14,691 nt of DNA. Origin: Spirochaetia bacterium (lineage in GTDB: Bacteria > Spirochaetota > Spirochaetia > Treponematales > Rectinemataceae). Below, one piece after another: positions 7,706 to 14,691 of the stretch. The stretch lies in contig JAJTBL010000011.1 of NCBI GenBank assembly GCA_021286925.1, positions 1 to 14,691 on the forward strand. The letters are read 5' to 3'. The notes beneath the pieces were generated by a model that made no database searches, had not been told where the DNA came from, and worked only from the letters and a program-made list of their open reading frames with translations. Position 1 is the first letter of the stretch, and every line of letters begins with the position of its first letter. Both the position numbers and the translations under genes were made by a program.

Positions 7706-8115
7706 ATTCACGAAGGCTCAGCCCGAAAATCTCCATTGACATGACGCCTCTCATCGATGTCATCCTCCAGCTCATTATCTTTTTCATGATAACCACGACG
7801 TTTCGTGCTGCGCCCGGTATTTCGCTTGACTTGCCAGGCTCAAGCACCGCTCAGTCAGTTTCTTCATCGGCATTGCAGGTGGTCGTCATGTCCGAAGATG
7901 AAATTTATGTCGATAAAACCAGGACAGATTTGAAAAATCTGTCCGCAACATTGCGTCAGCGGGTTGCCGGCTCGGATGGCACCCATATCCGCGCTGTTCT
8001 GGAGGGAAGAGCAGGCGCCAGTTATCAGCTTATCATCTCAGTCCTGGATGCGTTCAGGTTCAACGGCATCGAAAATGTCGGCCTCATTACGCGCAAGGAG
8101 AAAATGGTTCAATGA
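7702..8115 (+). CDS. ExbD/TolR-family biopolymer transport protein
   Basis: A 137-residue protein with a short cytoplasmic N-terminus, one membrane helix (about 15-36) and a periplasmic domain. The motif DMTPLIDVILQLIIFFM contains Asp19, the position of the essential proton-carrying aspartate of ExbD and TolR. It should form the motor with the preceding ExbB-like protein. GGAGGAAG (7693-7700) is a strong ribosome-binding site right before the overlapping ATG. Its own stop overlaps the TonB-like gene (ATGA, 8112-8115), so the three products are probably made together. Confidence 0.9.
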   Translation: MNSRRLSPKISIDMTPLIDVILQLIIFFMITTTFRAAPGISLDLPGSSTAQSVSSSALQVVVMSEDEIYVDKTRTDLKNLSATLRQRVAGSDGTHIRAVLEGRAGASYQLIISVLDAFRFNGIENVGLITRKEKMVQ

Positions 8116-9221
8116 ACGATCAGGCGAAACCTTCAGCCTCATTCCAGGAGCGCGAGGACAGAAAGCGCAGGTTGACCGCCTATGGTTTGACAATCCTGCT
8201 GTACGCTCTGGTATTTGGTTTCGGTATTTTCATTGGAATTCTTTCTCCAAAAGAACAGGCTTTTTCCAACTCCACCGTTGTCATCAATCTTGCAGGACCG
8301 GAGAAGCCCGAAATAGGACTCGGCTCGGTTGCCCCCTCTGAAAAGGGAGAGGAGAAAAAGCTGGAAGATAATCCATCGCCGCCTAAACCAGCTGTCGAGA
8401 GTCCGAAGGCTGAAACCCCAAAGACAAAAACCGAGACCGCAAAATCGGTTGAAAAAACAGTAGCCCCGCCAAAACAGCAAGCCAATCCCAGCACAAACAC
8501 GGCTTCTGATTCCGCTGAACCGCTTTCCACTGCCAAAACACCGGGTCCCTCCTCATCGGCAGTACAGCCTGAAACCGTGCCGGCCGAGCCGTGGGTTCCC
8601 GGCCAGCGAGGTCCGGGGTCGCGGGTCAGCTCTTCAAACTCCGCGGTCAATGTGCCCGGGCAGGGTGAAGTTCCCTGGAGTCAAGGCAATTCGGTGCAAA
8701 TCAGCAAAAAAGAAAAGGGGAATTCTTCAGAAACCTCACTGGGTGCTTCACAGGGAACTGTCGGCCATAATATCTATGTTCCGGTTTTTTACAGCCTGCC
8801 GCTTCCGCGAACGGTTCCAGCCTATATCTATGACGCCATTCCTGACCTTGTCCAGCCTCCGAATACGATTCTCTACACGGCTCAGGCACGCAAGAAGGCA
8901 TTTTCGAACTTTTATGTCCGGGAAGGCGATCTTTTTCGATTGAAGAACGATGTTCCTTTAGATTATAGAGAACAATTGTGGCAGATCCTTGAAGATGCCG
9001 GATACGATGTCATGAACGCCGACTACAAGCAGGACAAGAACCTGATGCCGGTTGTTATAGGTTTTACCGTGACAAAAGATAATCAAATAAAGGGAGTAGA
9101 GATTTTACAGTCCTCGGGAGACCCTGAAATTGACAGGTCGGTCGTGTATGGCTTTAAGCGCGCGGCATTTTGGAACAAAACCGGTGAAACAGTGCCCGGG
9201 CGCTTTACCTATCGCTTCTGA
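8112..9221 (+). CDS. TonB-like energy transducer
   Basis: A 369-residue protein with TonB architecture: a basic cytoplasmic N-terminus (EDRKRR), one membrane anchor (about 22-44), a long Pro/Lys/Glu/Ser-rich, probably extended periplasmic spacer (about 62-215), and a C-terminal TonB fold (about 312-369) with VVIGFTVTKDNQIKGVEILQSSGDPEIDRSV. In this family the C-terminal domain grips outer-membrane receptors, or in TolA-like proteins envelope partners, and passes on energy from the ExbBD motor. Between spacer and TonB fold lies a Tyr/Pro-rich segment (about 220-310) that I do not recognise. The protein is longer than E. coli TonB (239 residues). AAGGAG (8095-8100) is 11 bases from the ATG, so coupling through the ATGA overlap may matter. 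No TonB-dependent receptor is present in the window, so the cargo is unknown. Confidence 0.85.
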   Translation: MNDQAKPSASFQEREDRKRRLTAYGLTILLYALVFGFGIFIGILSPKEQAFSNSTVVINLAGPEKPEIGLGSVAPSEKGEEKKLEDNPSPPKPAVESPKAETPKTKTETAKSVEKTVAPPKQQANPSTNTASDSAEPLSTAKTPGPSSSAVQPETVPAEPWVPGQRGPGSRVSSSNSAVNVPGQGEVPWSQGNSVQISKKEKGNSSETSLGASQGTVGHNIYVPVFYSLPLPRTVPAYIYDAIPDLVQPPNTILYTAQARKKAFSNFYVREGDLFRLKNDVPLDYREQLWQILEDAGYDVMNADYKQDKNLMPVVIGFTVTKDNQIKGVEILQSSGDPEIDRSVVYGFKRAAFWNKTGETVPGRFTYRF

Positions 9222-9340
9222 TTGTGCAGCTTTTGCCGGTGTTTCCAATCTTGTGCTGTACTTGCGCCCGTGAAAGACCTCGCCTGAGAAGTTACTGTAT
9301 TGCTAAGGGCTGAGCTCGCTCAAGACAGTGTCTGGCAAAG

Positions 9341-10429
9341 TCACTGCGCTTGCCGTGAACCAGCGTCCACATAGTCGCTGTAGAGTTTCTCGCTGAAAAA
9401 CACCTGTACTACTTCCGGATCGAATTGCTTCCCGCTTTCTTCCTGAATTTCGCGCAGAACACCATCCAGCGGCAAAGCTTTTCGATAAGGGCGTGACATA
9501 GCCATCGCATCAAAGGTGTCCGCGAGGGTGATGATCCGCGCGAGCTGGTCGATATCCTCGCCAGCTACCCCGTCGGGATAGCCATTTCCATCCCAGCGCT
9601 CATGGTGATGACGGACACCATTGATGGCGGGGAGGAAAAATTCGACAGTAGAAAGAATCTGGGCACCGATAATCGGGTGCATCTTGATGATATCGACTTC
9701 ATCCGGATCAAGGGCTCCCTGCTTGTTCAGAATTCGCTCCGGAATGCCGATTTTTCCAATATCATGCAGAAGGGCTGCGATTTCCAGCGGTTCGATTTTC
9801 TCTGCCGGAAGCTTAAGAGCGGTTGCAATCTTGACCGCCAGCTTTCTGACCCGCTCACAATGACCCTGCGTGTACTGGTCTTTTGCCTCTATCGTCTCGG
9901 CAAGCGCCCGGACAGTCTGCATATTCGCCGCTTTCAGCTTCATGTAGGTATCATTCAGCTCGATGGCTTTTGACTGCATTTTCTTTTCAAGCGAAAGGCG
10001 ATATGCCTCGTTTTTTCTGTCCTGCTCCGCCTTTTCAGCGACAACATCTCGATATTTCAGCGCTTTTTCTATAGTTTCGCTGATGTGTTCCAGCCTGCTC
10101 GGCTTGACCAGATAATCGAAAGCCCCATTTTTCATCGCGTCGAGCCCTGTCGCCAGGTCGTTAAAGGCGGTCAGCATGATAACCGGTGTAATCGGCTTGA
10201 TTTCGCGGATTTTCGGCAAGGCTTCGCGGCCTGTCATGACCGGCATTCTGATATCCAGAAGAATGCAATCAGGATCGTAATCACCTGATTCCAGGTAATT
10301 GAGCGCTTCTTTTCCATTTTGAGCGACATGGATGTGATAACCCAATCGCCCCAACCCAATGGAGAGAACTTTTTGTATGGCCGGATCGTCATCAACAATC
10401 AGGATGCTTCGCAATGCTGGTGCTTTCAT
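9341..10429 (-). CDS. REC-HD-GYP response regulator, predicted cyclic-di-GMP phosphodiesterase
   Basis: A 362-residue two-domain regulator. The receiver (about 7-122) has the acidic pocket Asp13-Asp14, phospho-acceptor Asp59 in CILLDIRMP, Thr87 and Lys109. A helical, probably coiled-coil linker (about 125-175) follows. The HD-GYP domain (about 175-350) has His190, the metal pair His222-Asp223 in LLHDIGKIGIP, HP (251-252), HHERWDGNGYPDG (His275-His276 and Gly283-Tyr284-Pro285) and LADTFDAM. All residues expected for metal binding and cyclic-di-GMP hydrolysis are present. The GTG-free start ATG overlaps the stop of the upstream methyltransferase-like gene (ATGA); AGGAAA just before it is the ribosome-binding site. 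The histidine kinase encoded divergently about 600 bases away is the obvious candidate phosphodonor. The 119 bases between its stop and the convergent TonB-like gene show no clear terminator. Confidence 0.94.
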   Translation of the reverse strand: MKAPALRSILIVDDDPAIQKVLSIGLGRLGYHIHVAQNGKEALNYLESGDYDPDCILLDIRMPVMTGREALPKIREIKPITPVIMLTAFNDLATGLDAMKNGAFDYLVKPSRLEHISETIEKALKYRDVVAEKAEQDRKNEAYRLSLEKKMQSKAIELNDTYMKLKAANMQTVRALAETIEAKDQYTQGHCERVRKLAVKIATALKLPAEKIEPLEIAALLHDIGKIGIPERILNKQGALDPDEVDIIKMHPIIGAQILSTVEFFLPAINGVRHHHERWDGNGYPDGVAGEDIDQLARIITLADTFDAMAMSRPYRKALPLDGVLREIQEESGKQFDPEVVQVFFSEKLYSDYVDAGSRQAQ

Positions 10430-10974
10430 GGTTTCCTCATGGTTTTCTGTATCCGAGGAATGAGAAACGGAACCTGCTTCCTATACTCATCGTATCCCTG
10501 GAATACCTTAGGGAAAATGTAACGATCTTGGATGAAAATTAAAAGCAGGTTCATCGAATTCATGAGCAAAATTGTAAAAAAATAAGCGGAAATTCCCCGC
10601 AAAAAGCCGAGCGAAAGGCTGAAGAGGGCAAACCACCAGAATCCCGGATGCCGGCAGAATCGATATGAACCCGTCGTAACCAGCCCGTTTTCAGGGATGC
10701 CATGCTTTTTGCGTTCGATGCCGAATTCGAAAAAGACCGACCAGAGGAGCAAAATACCAGAGGTGATGGTTGTCAAGAGAAAAAAGGGCGACAGCCCGGC
10801 TCCGGGGCCGGGTCTCGGCACCATATAGACAAAGCTGGTCAGAATAAGAAGGTAGCCGGCGCGCTGGACGTTTCGCGAAAAATTCAATTTTTTACGAATC
10901 TGCAGCTGGTCTCCAATTATGAGGAGCAAAAATCCTGCCAAAATTAAAAATATCAGTACCATTGCGGCTATCAT
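10426..10974 (-). CDS. Isoprenylcysteine carboxyl methyltransferase (ICMT/PEMT)-like membrane protein
   Basis: A 182-residue, very hydrophobic protein with about five membrane segments (roughly 3-21, 38-52, 62-84, 111-127, 129-149). The motif LVTTGSYRFCRHPGFWW (98-114) and the C-terminal QDRYIFPKVFQGYDEYRKQVPFLIP (149-173, first and last residues given as a guide) match the SAM-binding core of the ICMT/phospholipid methyltransferase superfamily. Bacterial members act on small molecules or lipids that are mostly unknown, so the substrate cannot be named. The start is uncertain: neither the ATG at 10974 nor the in-frame ATG at 10962 has a clear ribosome-binding site. It overlaps the HD-GYP gene and so is likely co-transcribed with it, which hints at a link to signalling or envelope modification. 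Confidence 0.75.
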   Translation of the reverse strand: MIAAMVLIFLILAGFLLLIIGDQLQIRKKLNFSRNVQRAGYLLILTSFVYMVPRPGPGAGLSPFFLLTTITSGILLLWSVFFEFGIERKKHGIPENGLVTTGSYRFCRHPGFWWFALFSLSLGFLRGISAYFFTILLMNSMNLLLIFIQDRYIFPKVFQGYDEYRKQVPFLIPRIQKTMRKP

Positions 10975-11031
10975 TATGCTATAGTATCGTTGTTTTTGCC
11001 AGCTCCATGTTTCAGGTATAGAGGTCGTTCA
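10975..11031. promoter_or_regulatory. Divergent intergenic region between the methyltransferase-like gene and the sensor kinase
   Basis: These 57 bases must hold, or overlap, promoters for both directions. TATAGT at 10980-10985 resembles a -10 element for the plus strand, but no well-spaced -35 is evident, and TTGCCA (10996-11001) has no -10 at good spacing. GAGGT at 11021-11025, 7 bases before the ATG at 11032, is the kinase ribosome-binding site. It supports this start over the in-frame TTG at 10990. Confidence 0.35.
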
Positions 11032-14000
11032 ATGATTTTGGATGCATCAACTGTTATTCCCGCTTTGACGTTCTGCATTTATGTACCGTTCATCATTTTT
11101 GGCCTGTCGAGCAAAAAAGAAAAGATAAACTTTTCTTTCCTTATTTATATGGGATTCATGGCTCTGTGGAGTTTCGGCTCCTTCATGATGCATGCCAATA
11201 CAAAGCTGCTGACGCCCCTGTTCTGGAACAAAGTCATGCTGGTTGGCCTGCTGGGCGGCCCCATCGCGATTCTGGGCTTGATGATTTACCTGTCGGAAAC
11301 CAACAAGCGCCGGTATCGTATTTTCATGTATTTGGGGTATGTCATCTATCTTTTGCTGCTGTATTTGAATTTGACAGGCACAATCGTGACCGATGCCGGC
11401 TTCAATGCTGAAGGTTTTTATTATGAGCTTGGAAAAGGGGCGGTTGTTGCCTATTCTTTGTCGTATTTTTACCTGATCATCTCTATAGCGCTCATCGCAC
11501 GAGAGATTGCGGTAAACGAAAACAAGTTCAAGCGAAAAACCCTGAGGCTGGTCGCGGGCGGCGCTTTTATCATGCTGGCTGGTGTTGCGGTTAATCTGTA
11601 CGGTCCGCTCGGCAAATACCCGATAGACCTTGCCGCCGCTACGATCAACGCAGCCATCATTTTCTTCGCGGTCTATAAATACCGGCTTGTCCACTATTCT
11701 TCGGTTGTTCTGAATATCCTGCTTACCATTTTTGTTTCTCTGCTGAGCGGCCTTATTTTCCTGTTTATTTTCATACCGATTTTCCATCTCGATCGCCAGG
11801 TTCCCTTCCAGCAGTTAACCCTGATTTCGCTCATTCTCGGCATTTTTTCTTCTGTGGTTCTCTCGCCTTTGCGGACTACAACCCTTGAGTTTCTCGAGCG
11901 GCTTTATGGCGGGAAGACGTTTACCTATTACCAGAATTTGCGGAATTTTTCGGCAAGCCTGACTGCCATTGTCGAATTGGAAAAGCTGGGGACACTCACG
12001 GTTGAAAGAATCATGGCAACCTTCAACCTCGAGTGGGCTGTCATGTTTGTGAACGATTATGGTGCTCGGAATTTCAAGCTGAATGCGGCGCAGAATCTTC
12101 CATTTGGGAACACCATAATTTCCGGTTATGACGAATCAATCATCCTGCAGCGCGGCGATGAACTTATCCGGAAGTACCTTCAGCACAGCGGCGGCAACAA
12201 GAAAACTATAGATTATATTACTGTTCCGCAGGATACCATCAGCATCAACCTGGAACGGAACGGGAGCCGGGAGTCGGTCAACGCGAGCCTCATATTGCCG
12301 CTTCGGTTTAAGGAACGGTTGAATGGTTTTATCATGCTCGGTCCGAGAACTGACAAGGATTATTACAACCAGTTCGATCTGGAAATACTGCAGCTGCTGG
12401 GTGATCAGTGTTCGGTCGCGCTTGAAAACGCAATAACGTTCGAGCGTTTGCGCCAACAGCAAAAACGCCTTCAGCATATCAATAACGAGCTGGTCATCAG
12501 CCGGAATAAGCTTGAAGCCTTTTTTGACGGTATCACGACACCCATTTCGATTCAGGATATCAACTACAACATTGTCGCGGCCAACTACGCGGCACGCCGG
12601 TATTTTGAAAAATCCGCTGAAGAGATTATCGGGAGCAAGTGTTACAAGGTTTTCTTTGACCGCGACCGGCCATGTCTGGAGTGCATGGCACAAGATTGTC
12701 TGCACACCAAGCTCCCCTTTACCGCAGAGCGGCAGGACGCGAAGGGCATTATTACCTTCTCGCTGAATTTCTACCCAATTCCGGTTCCCAAAGATTCCCA
12801 GCTGATTTTCCTCGAGTTTTTCCAGGATATAACCAAGCAGAAAACGCTGCAGGAAGAACTCATCCAGTCGGAGAAGTTAGCTGGCATTGGAACGCTGGTG
12901 TCGGGCATCGCGCATGAAATCAACAATCCGCTCGGAGGAATTCTGGGCACTGCTGATCTCATTCTCGCCGAGTCGGAGGAGGGTTCTACCGTACGCGAAT
13001 ATGCGCAGGATATTATCAGGTACGCGCAGAACGCCGCTGACGTCATCAGGGATCTGATGACGTATTCACGGAAAAACCGAAGCTCCAGCGAAATGATCAA
13101 TATTGTCAATGTGCTGGAAAATTCGCTCAAGATGGCGATGCGCGGCATCGACTTCCGTTCAGTCACGGTCCGCAAGAATTACAACCAGACTGATATGATT
13201 CAGGCGAACGCGATAGAAATCCAGCAGGTTCTGCTCAATCTGATTGTCAACGCCGTCCAGGCGATGAACGGAGATGGTGTGCTGAGCCTCGATGTCAAAC
13301 AGGAAGACTCGGATATCATCATTGTTGTGCAGGATACCGGCAAGGGAATTGAAAAAGAAAATATTGACAAAGTGTTCAATCCCTTCTTCACAACCAAGGA
13401 ACCAGGTGTCGGAACCGGCTTGGGGTTGAGTATCGCCTATCATATTATATCCAAAGCGGGCGGAAGAATTCTGTTGGATTCGGAAGCGGGGAAGGGGACA
13501 ACCTTTACCATTATATTGCCGGCGGCCAATCAGGAGCGCAACAGAATTCGCTTCATTCATGCGAAAGAAACACGGCAGCTCGAGGATAGTTTCTTCATCC
13601 AGCGCAAAGTGTTGGTTGGGGAAAAGGGATATCAGGAAGAGACAATCCGCCGGAAAGAAGACGAATCTGCCTTCCATGTGGTAGCCTATAAGGGCTTGCA
13701 GCCGGTCGGCACCTGCATTCTCCATTTGAGCACCGATGAAGGCAAAATTCCTATTGAAGCGAATTTCGACCTCTCAGGATTCAAGGACGAATATCCGTAC
13801 GCTGAAATTGACAGGCTTGCTGTTGTCCGTGAAGAGCGCGGCAGTATTATCCCCTTCAGCATCATGACACTGGCATACCTGTATGGCCGGGCGCGCGGCG
13901 CGAAAAAGATTTTCCTCGATGTATTTTCCGATGAAACCAAGCTCATCAAGATGTACGAAAAACTCGGTTTCAAGATTATTGGCTCATACAACAAGCCGCT

Positions 14001-14202
14001 TTCCTGCACGGTAATGATGATGGATCATACCTCACAGTACGAAACAGAAGCGTCAAGGATGGAGCATTTTGTCAAGCCGTTCTTCTCGAGGCTTGTTCCG
14101 AAAATCGATTTTACCGGTGAGGATCGCGAACATGTGATGCGGGTCATCAATGCCATCAAGGCAAAGTTCCCCAAAGACAAAGATCAGTCTGAAGAAAGCT
14201 GA
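11032..14202 (+). CDS. Membrane sensor histidine kinase (7TM-like/GAF/PAS/HisKA/HATPase) with C-terminal GNAT/FeeM-like acyltransferase domain
   Basis: A 1056-residue protein. Residues about 8-279 form roughly nine membrane segments, like the HisKA-associated 7TM sensor region plus two more helices. A GAF-like domain (about 300-470) and a coiled stretch lead to a PAS domain (about 490-605) with four clustered cysteines (537, 548, 551, 556). The kinase core is complete: phospho-His628 in SGIAHEINNP, N-box Asn736/Asn740, DTGKG (768-772), FNPFFTTK (782-789) and GTGLGLS (794-800). Most histidine kinases end there, but this one continues for about 220 residues (841-1056). Within them, AEIDRLAVVREERG (924-937), an alpha-helical SIMTLAYLYGRARGAKKIFLDV and MYEKLGF (974-980) resemble GNAT acyltransferases, closest by eye to the FeeM/autoinducer-synthase-like branch. 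The final 55 residues look helical and charged and are unassigned. The kinase call is firm and the GNAT call fairly firm; the substrate is unknown. No receiver domain is attached; the neighbouring REC-HD-GYP protein could be the partner. Confidence 0.9.
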   Translation: MILDASTVIPALTFCIYVPFIIFGLSSKKEKINFSFLIYMGFMALWSFGSFMMHANTKLLTPLFWNKVMLVGLLGGPIAILGLMIYLSETNKRRYRIFMYLGYVIYLLLLYLNLTGTIVTDAGFNAEGFYYELGKGAVVAYSLSYFYLIISIALIAREIAVNENKFKRKTLRLVAGGAFIMLAGVAVNLYGPLGKYPIDLAAATINAAIIFFAVYKYRLVHYSSVVLNILLTIFVSLLSGLIFLFIFIPIFHLDRQVPFQQLTLISLILGIFSSVVLSPLRTTTLEFLERLYGGKTFTYYQNLRNFSASLTAIVELEKLGTLTVERIMATFNLEWAVMFVNDYGARNFKLNAAQNLPFGNTIISGYDESIILQRGDELIRKYLQHSGGNKKTIDYITVPQDTISINLERNGSRESVNASLILPLRFKERLNGFIMLGPRTDKDYYNQFDLEILQLLGDQCSVALENAITFERLRQQQKRLQHINNELVISRNKLEAFFDGITTPISIQDINYNIVAANYAARRYFEKSAEEIIGSKCYKVFFDRDRPCLECMAQDCLHTKLPFTAERQDAKGIITFSLNFYPIPVPKDSQLIFLEFFQDITKQKTLQEELIQSEKLAGIGTLVSGIAHEINNPLGGILGTADLILAESEEGSTVREYAQDIIRYAQNAADVIRDLMTYSRKNRSSSEMINIVNVLENSLKMAMRGIDFRSVTVRKNYNQTDMIQANAIEIQQVLLNLIVNAVQAMNGDGVLSLDVKQEDSDIIIVVQDTGKGIEKENIDKVFNPFFTTKEPGVGTGLGLSIAYHIISKAGGRILLDSEAGKGTTFTIILPAANQERNRIRFIHAKETRQLEDSFFIQRKVLVGEKGYQEETIRRKEDESAFHVVAYKGLQPVGTCILHLSTDEGKIPIEANFDLSGFKDEYPYAEIDRLAVVREERGSIIPFSIMTLAYLYGRARGAKKIFLDVFSDETKLIKMYEKLGFKIIGSYNKPLSCTVMMMDHTSQYETEASRMEHFVKPFFSRLVPKIDFTGEDREHVMRVINAIKAKFPKDKDQSEES

Positions 14203-14219
14203 GTGCCGGCGGATTTCTG

Positions 14220-14691
14220 CTAAAATCGAATAATCGCTCCGGAAGCCTGTGAACGGTAGATGCCTTCGATAAGCTTAACCGCCTCCCGGCCTTCTTCGGC
14301 TGAAACCATGGGCATTTTGCCGTGCATAATTGCGTTGCTGAAATCTTCGATCTGACGGGCGAAAAAATACCAGGTTGCGTCAATGGTCGAGAAAAACGCG
14401 CTGTCTTCCTGCTTCCACCGCTCCAGAAGATGCTGCTGGCCAGGGATGGTCCAGAGATCATTGATCGGCGGCTCGAGTACTCCGCTTCTTCCTGCTATGA
14501 ACATCGCGCCGCCATCGGTCTGGACACCAGCGGAAGCTCCCGAGCTTCCGTGGATCTGCACCTTGGCGTGAATGCCCGGCTCCTGTGAATTCGATACAAA
14601 AATCGATGCCAGCGCGCCTGATTTGAATCTGACAACCGCGGCCGCGCTGTCGTCGACTTCAATGTATGGATGATTGACATTAGCCCAGAAC
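14220..14691 (-). CDS. Gfo/Idh/MocA-family oxidoreductase, C-terminal part (5' end outside the window)
   Basis: The minus-strand frame is open from the window edge to the TAG at 14222-14220, giving 156 residues; the GTG at 14561 is internal. The visible part is the C-terminal alpha/beta domain of the NAD(P)-dependent sugar and polyol dehydrogenase superfamily: VDDSAAAVVRFKSGALASIFVS, then KVQIHGSSG, and near the end FSNAIMHGKMPMVSAEEGREAVKLIEGIYRSQASG, the usual final helices. The Rossmann domain and catalytic EKP-type motif would be upstream and cannot be seen, so the substrate is unknown. The gene is convergent with the sensor kinase, only 17 bases apart, with no visible terminator between. 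Nothing ties it to the signalling genes. Confidence 0.85.
   Translation of the reverse strand, partial: FWANVNHPYIEVDDSAAAVVRFKSGALASIFVSNSQEPGIHAKVQIHGSSGASAGVQTDGGAMFIAGRSGVLEPPINDLWTIPGQQHLLERWKQEDSAFFSTIDATWYFFARQIEDFSNAIMHGKMPMVSAEEGREAVKLIEGIYRSQASGAIIRF

Noticed and set aside
9222..9340. Terminator or small RNA between the convergent TonB-like and HD-GYP genes
   Set aside because: Only short repeats are present: CAGTG/CACTG (5 bp) and TGAGC/GCTCA with a 2-base loop. Neither is followed by a T-run, and no stable hairpin is evident.
10990..11031. TTG start at 10990 for the sensor kinase
   Set aside because: The 14 extra residues look non-coding, and GAGGT at 11021-11025 is well placed for the ATG at 11032.
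11047..11787. A 246-codon open frame antisense to the membrane region of the kinase
   Set aside because: It is rich in Gln, Asn, Arg and His, as expected from the reverse complement of hydrophobic-helix codons, with no domain and no ribosome-binding site found.
13159..13725. A 188-codon open frame antisense to the kinase core and acyltransferase region
   Set aside because: It is opposite clear HATPase and GNAT motifs and shows no family signal of its own.
14220..14561. A complete small gene of 113 codons starting at GTG 14561 (minus strand)
   Set aside because: The same frame stays open to the window edge and encodes the conserved Gfo/Idh/MocA C-terminal domain, so this is part of a larger gene.

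Overview
The window looks like chromosomal DNA of a diderm (outer-membrane) bacterium of mid G+C content. An ExbB/ExbD/TonB-type energy-transduction operon implies an outer membrane. I see no rRNA, tRNA, CRISPR array, transposase or phage gene, so it reads as a core metabolic region followed by a signalling region. The phylum cannot be fixed from the sequence alone; a spirochaete or another deep-branching Gram-negative lineage would fit, but that is a guess.

Positions 1-6897 (+) hold a purine biosynthesis operon: the 3' part of purF, a fused purD-purM gene, purN, purH and guaB. The purDM/purN and purN/purH junctions are 4-base ATGA overlaps, and the other gaps are 22 and 28 bases. Together they cover PRPP to phosphoribosylamine (PurF), GAR synthesis (PurD), GAR formylation (PurN), AIR cyclisation (PurM), the last two steps to IMP (PurH), and IMP to XMP (GuaB). 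purL/Q/S, purE/K, purC and purB are not in the window. The D-M fusion followed directly by N has the same domain order as the animal GART enzyme (GARS-AIRS-GART). A strong internal ribosome-binding site and ATG lie in the D-M linker.

Positions 7061-9221 (+) hold a three-gene envelope motor operon (ExbB/TolQ, ExbD/TolR, TonB-like), again joined by ATGA overlaps. A 163-base gap separates it from guaB; the gap holds a perfect-pairing 12-bp hairpin and a possible promoter.

Positions 9341-14202 hold a divergent signalling module. On the minus strand, an isoprenylcysteine-methyltransferase-like membrane protein overlaps (ATGA) a REC-HD-GYP cyclic-di-GMP phosphodiesterase. Divergent from them by 57 bases is a 1056-residue polytopic sensor histidine kinase (about nine membrane segments, GAF, PAS, HisKA, HATPase) with an unusual C-terminal GNAT/FeeM-like acyltransferase domain. 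The kinase and the REC-HD-GYP protein could form a sensor/effector pair comparable to RpfC/RpfG, with a signal-making or protein-modifying acyltransferase built into the sensor. This is the most unusual part of the window.

The right edge (14220-14691, minus) holds the C-terminal part of a Gfo/Idh/MocA-family oxidoreductase, convergent with the kinase gene.
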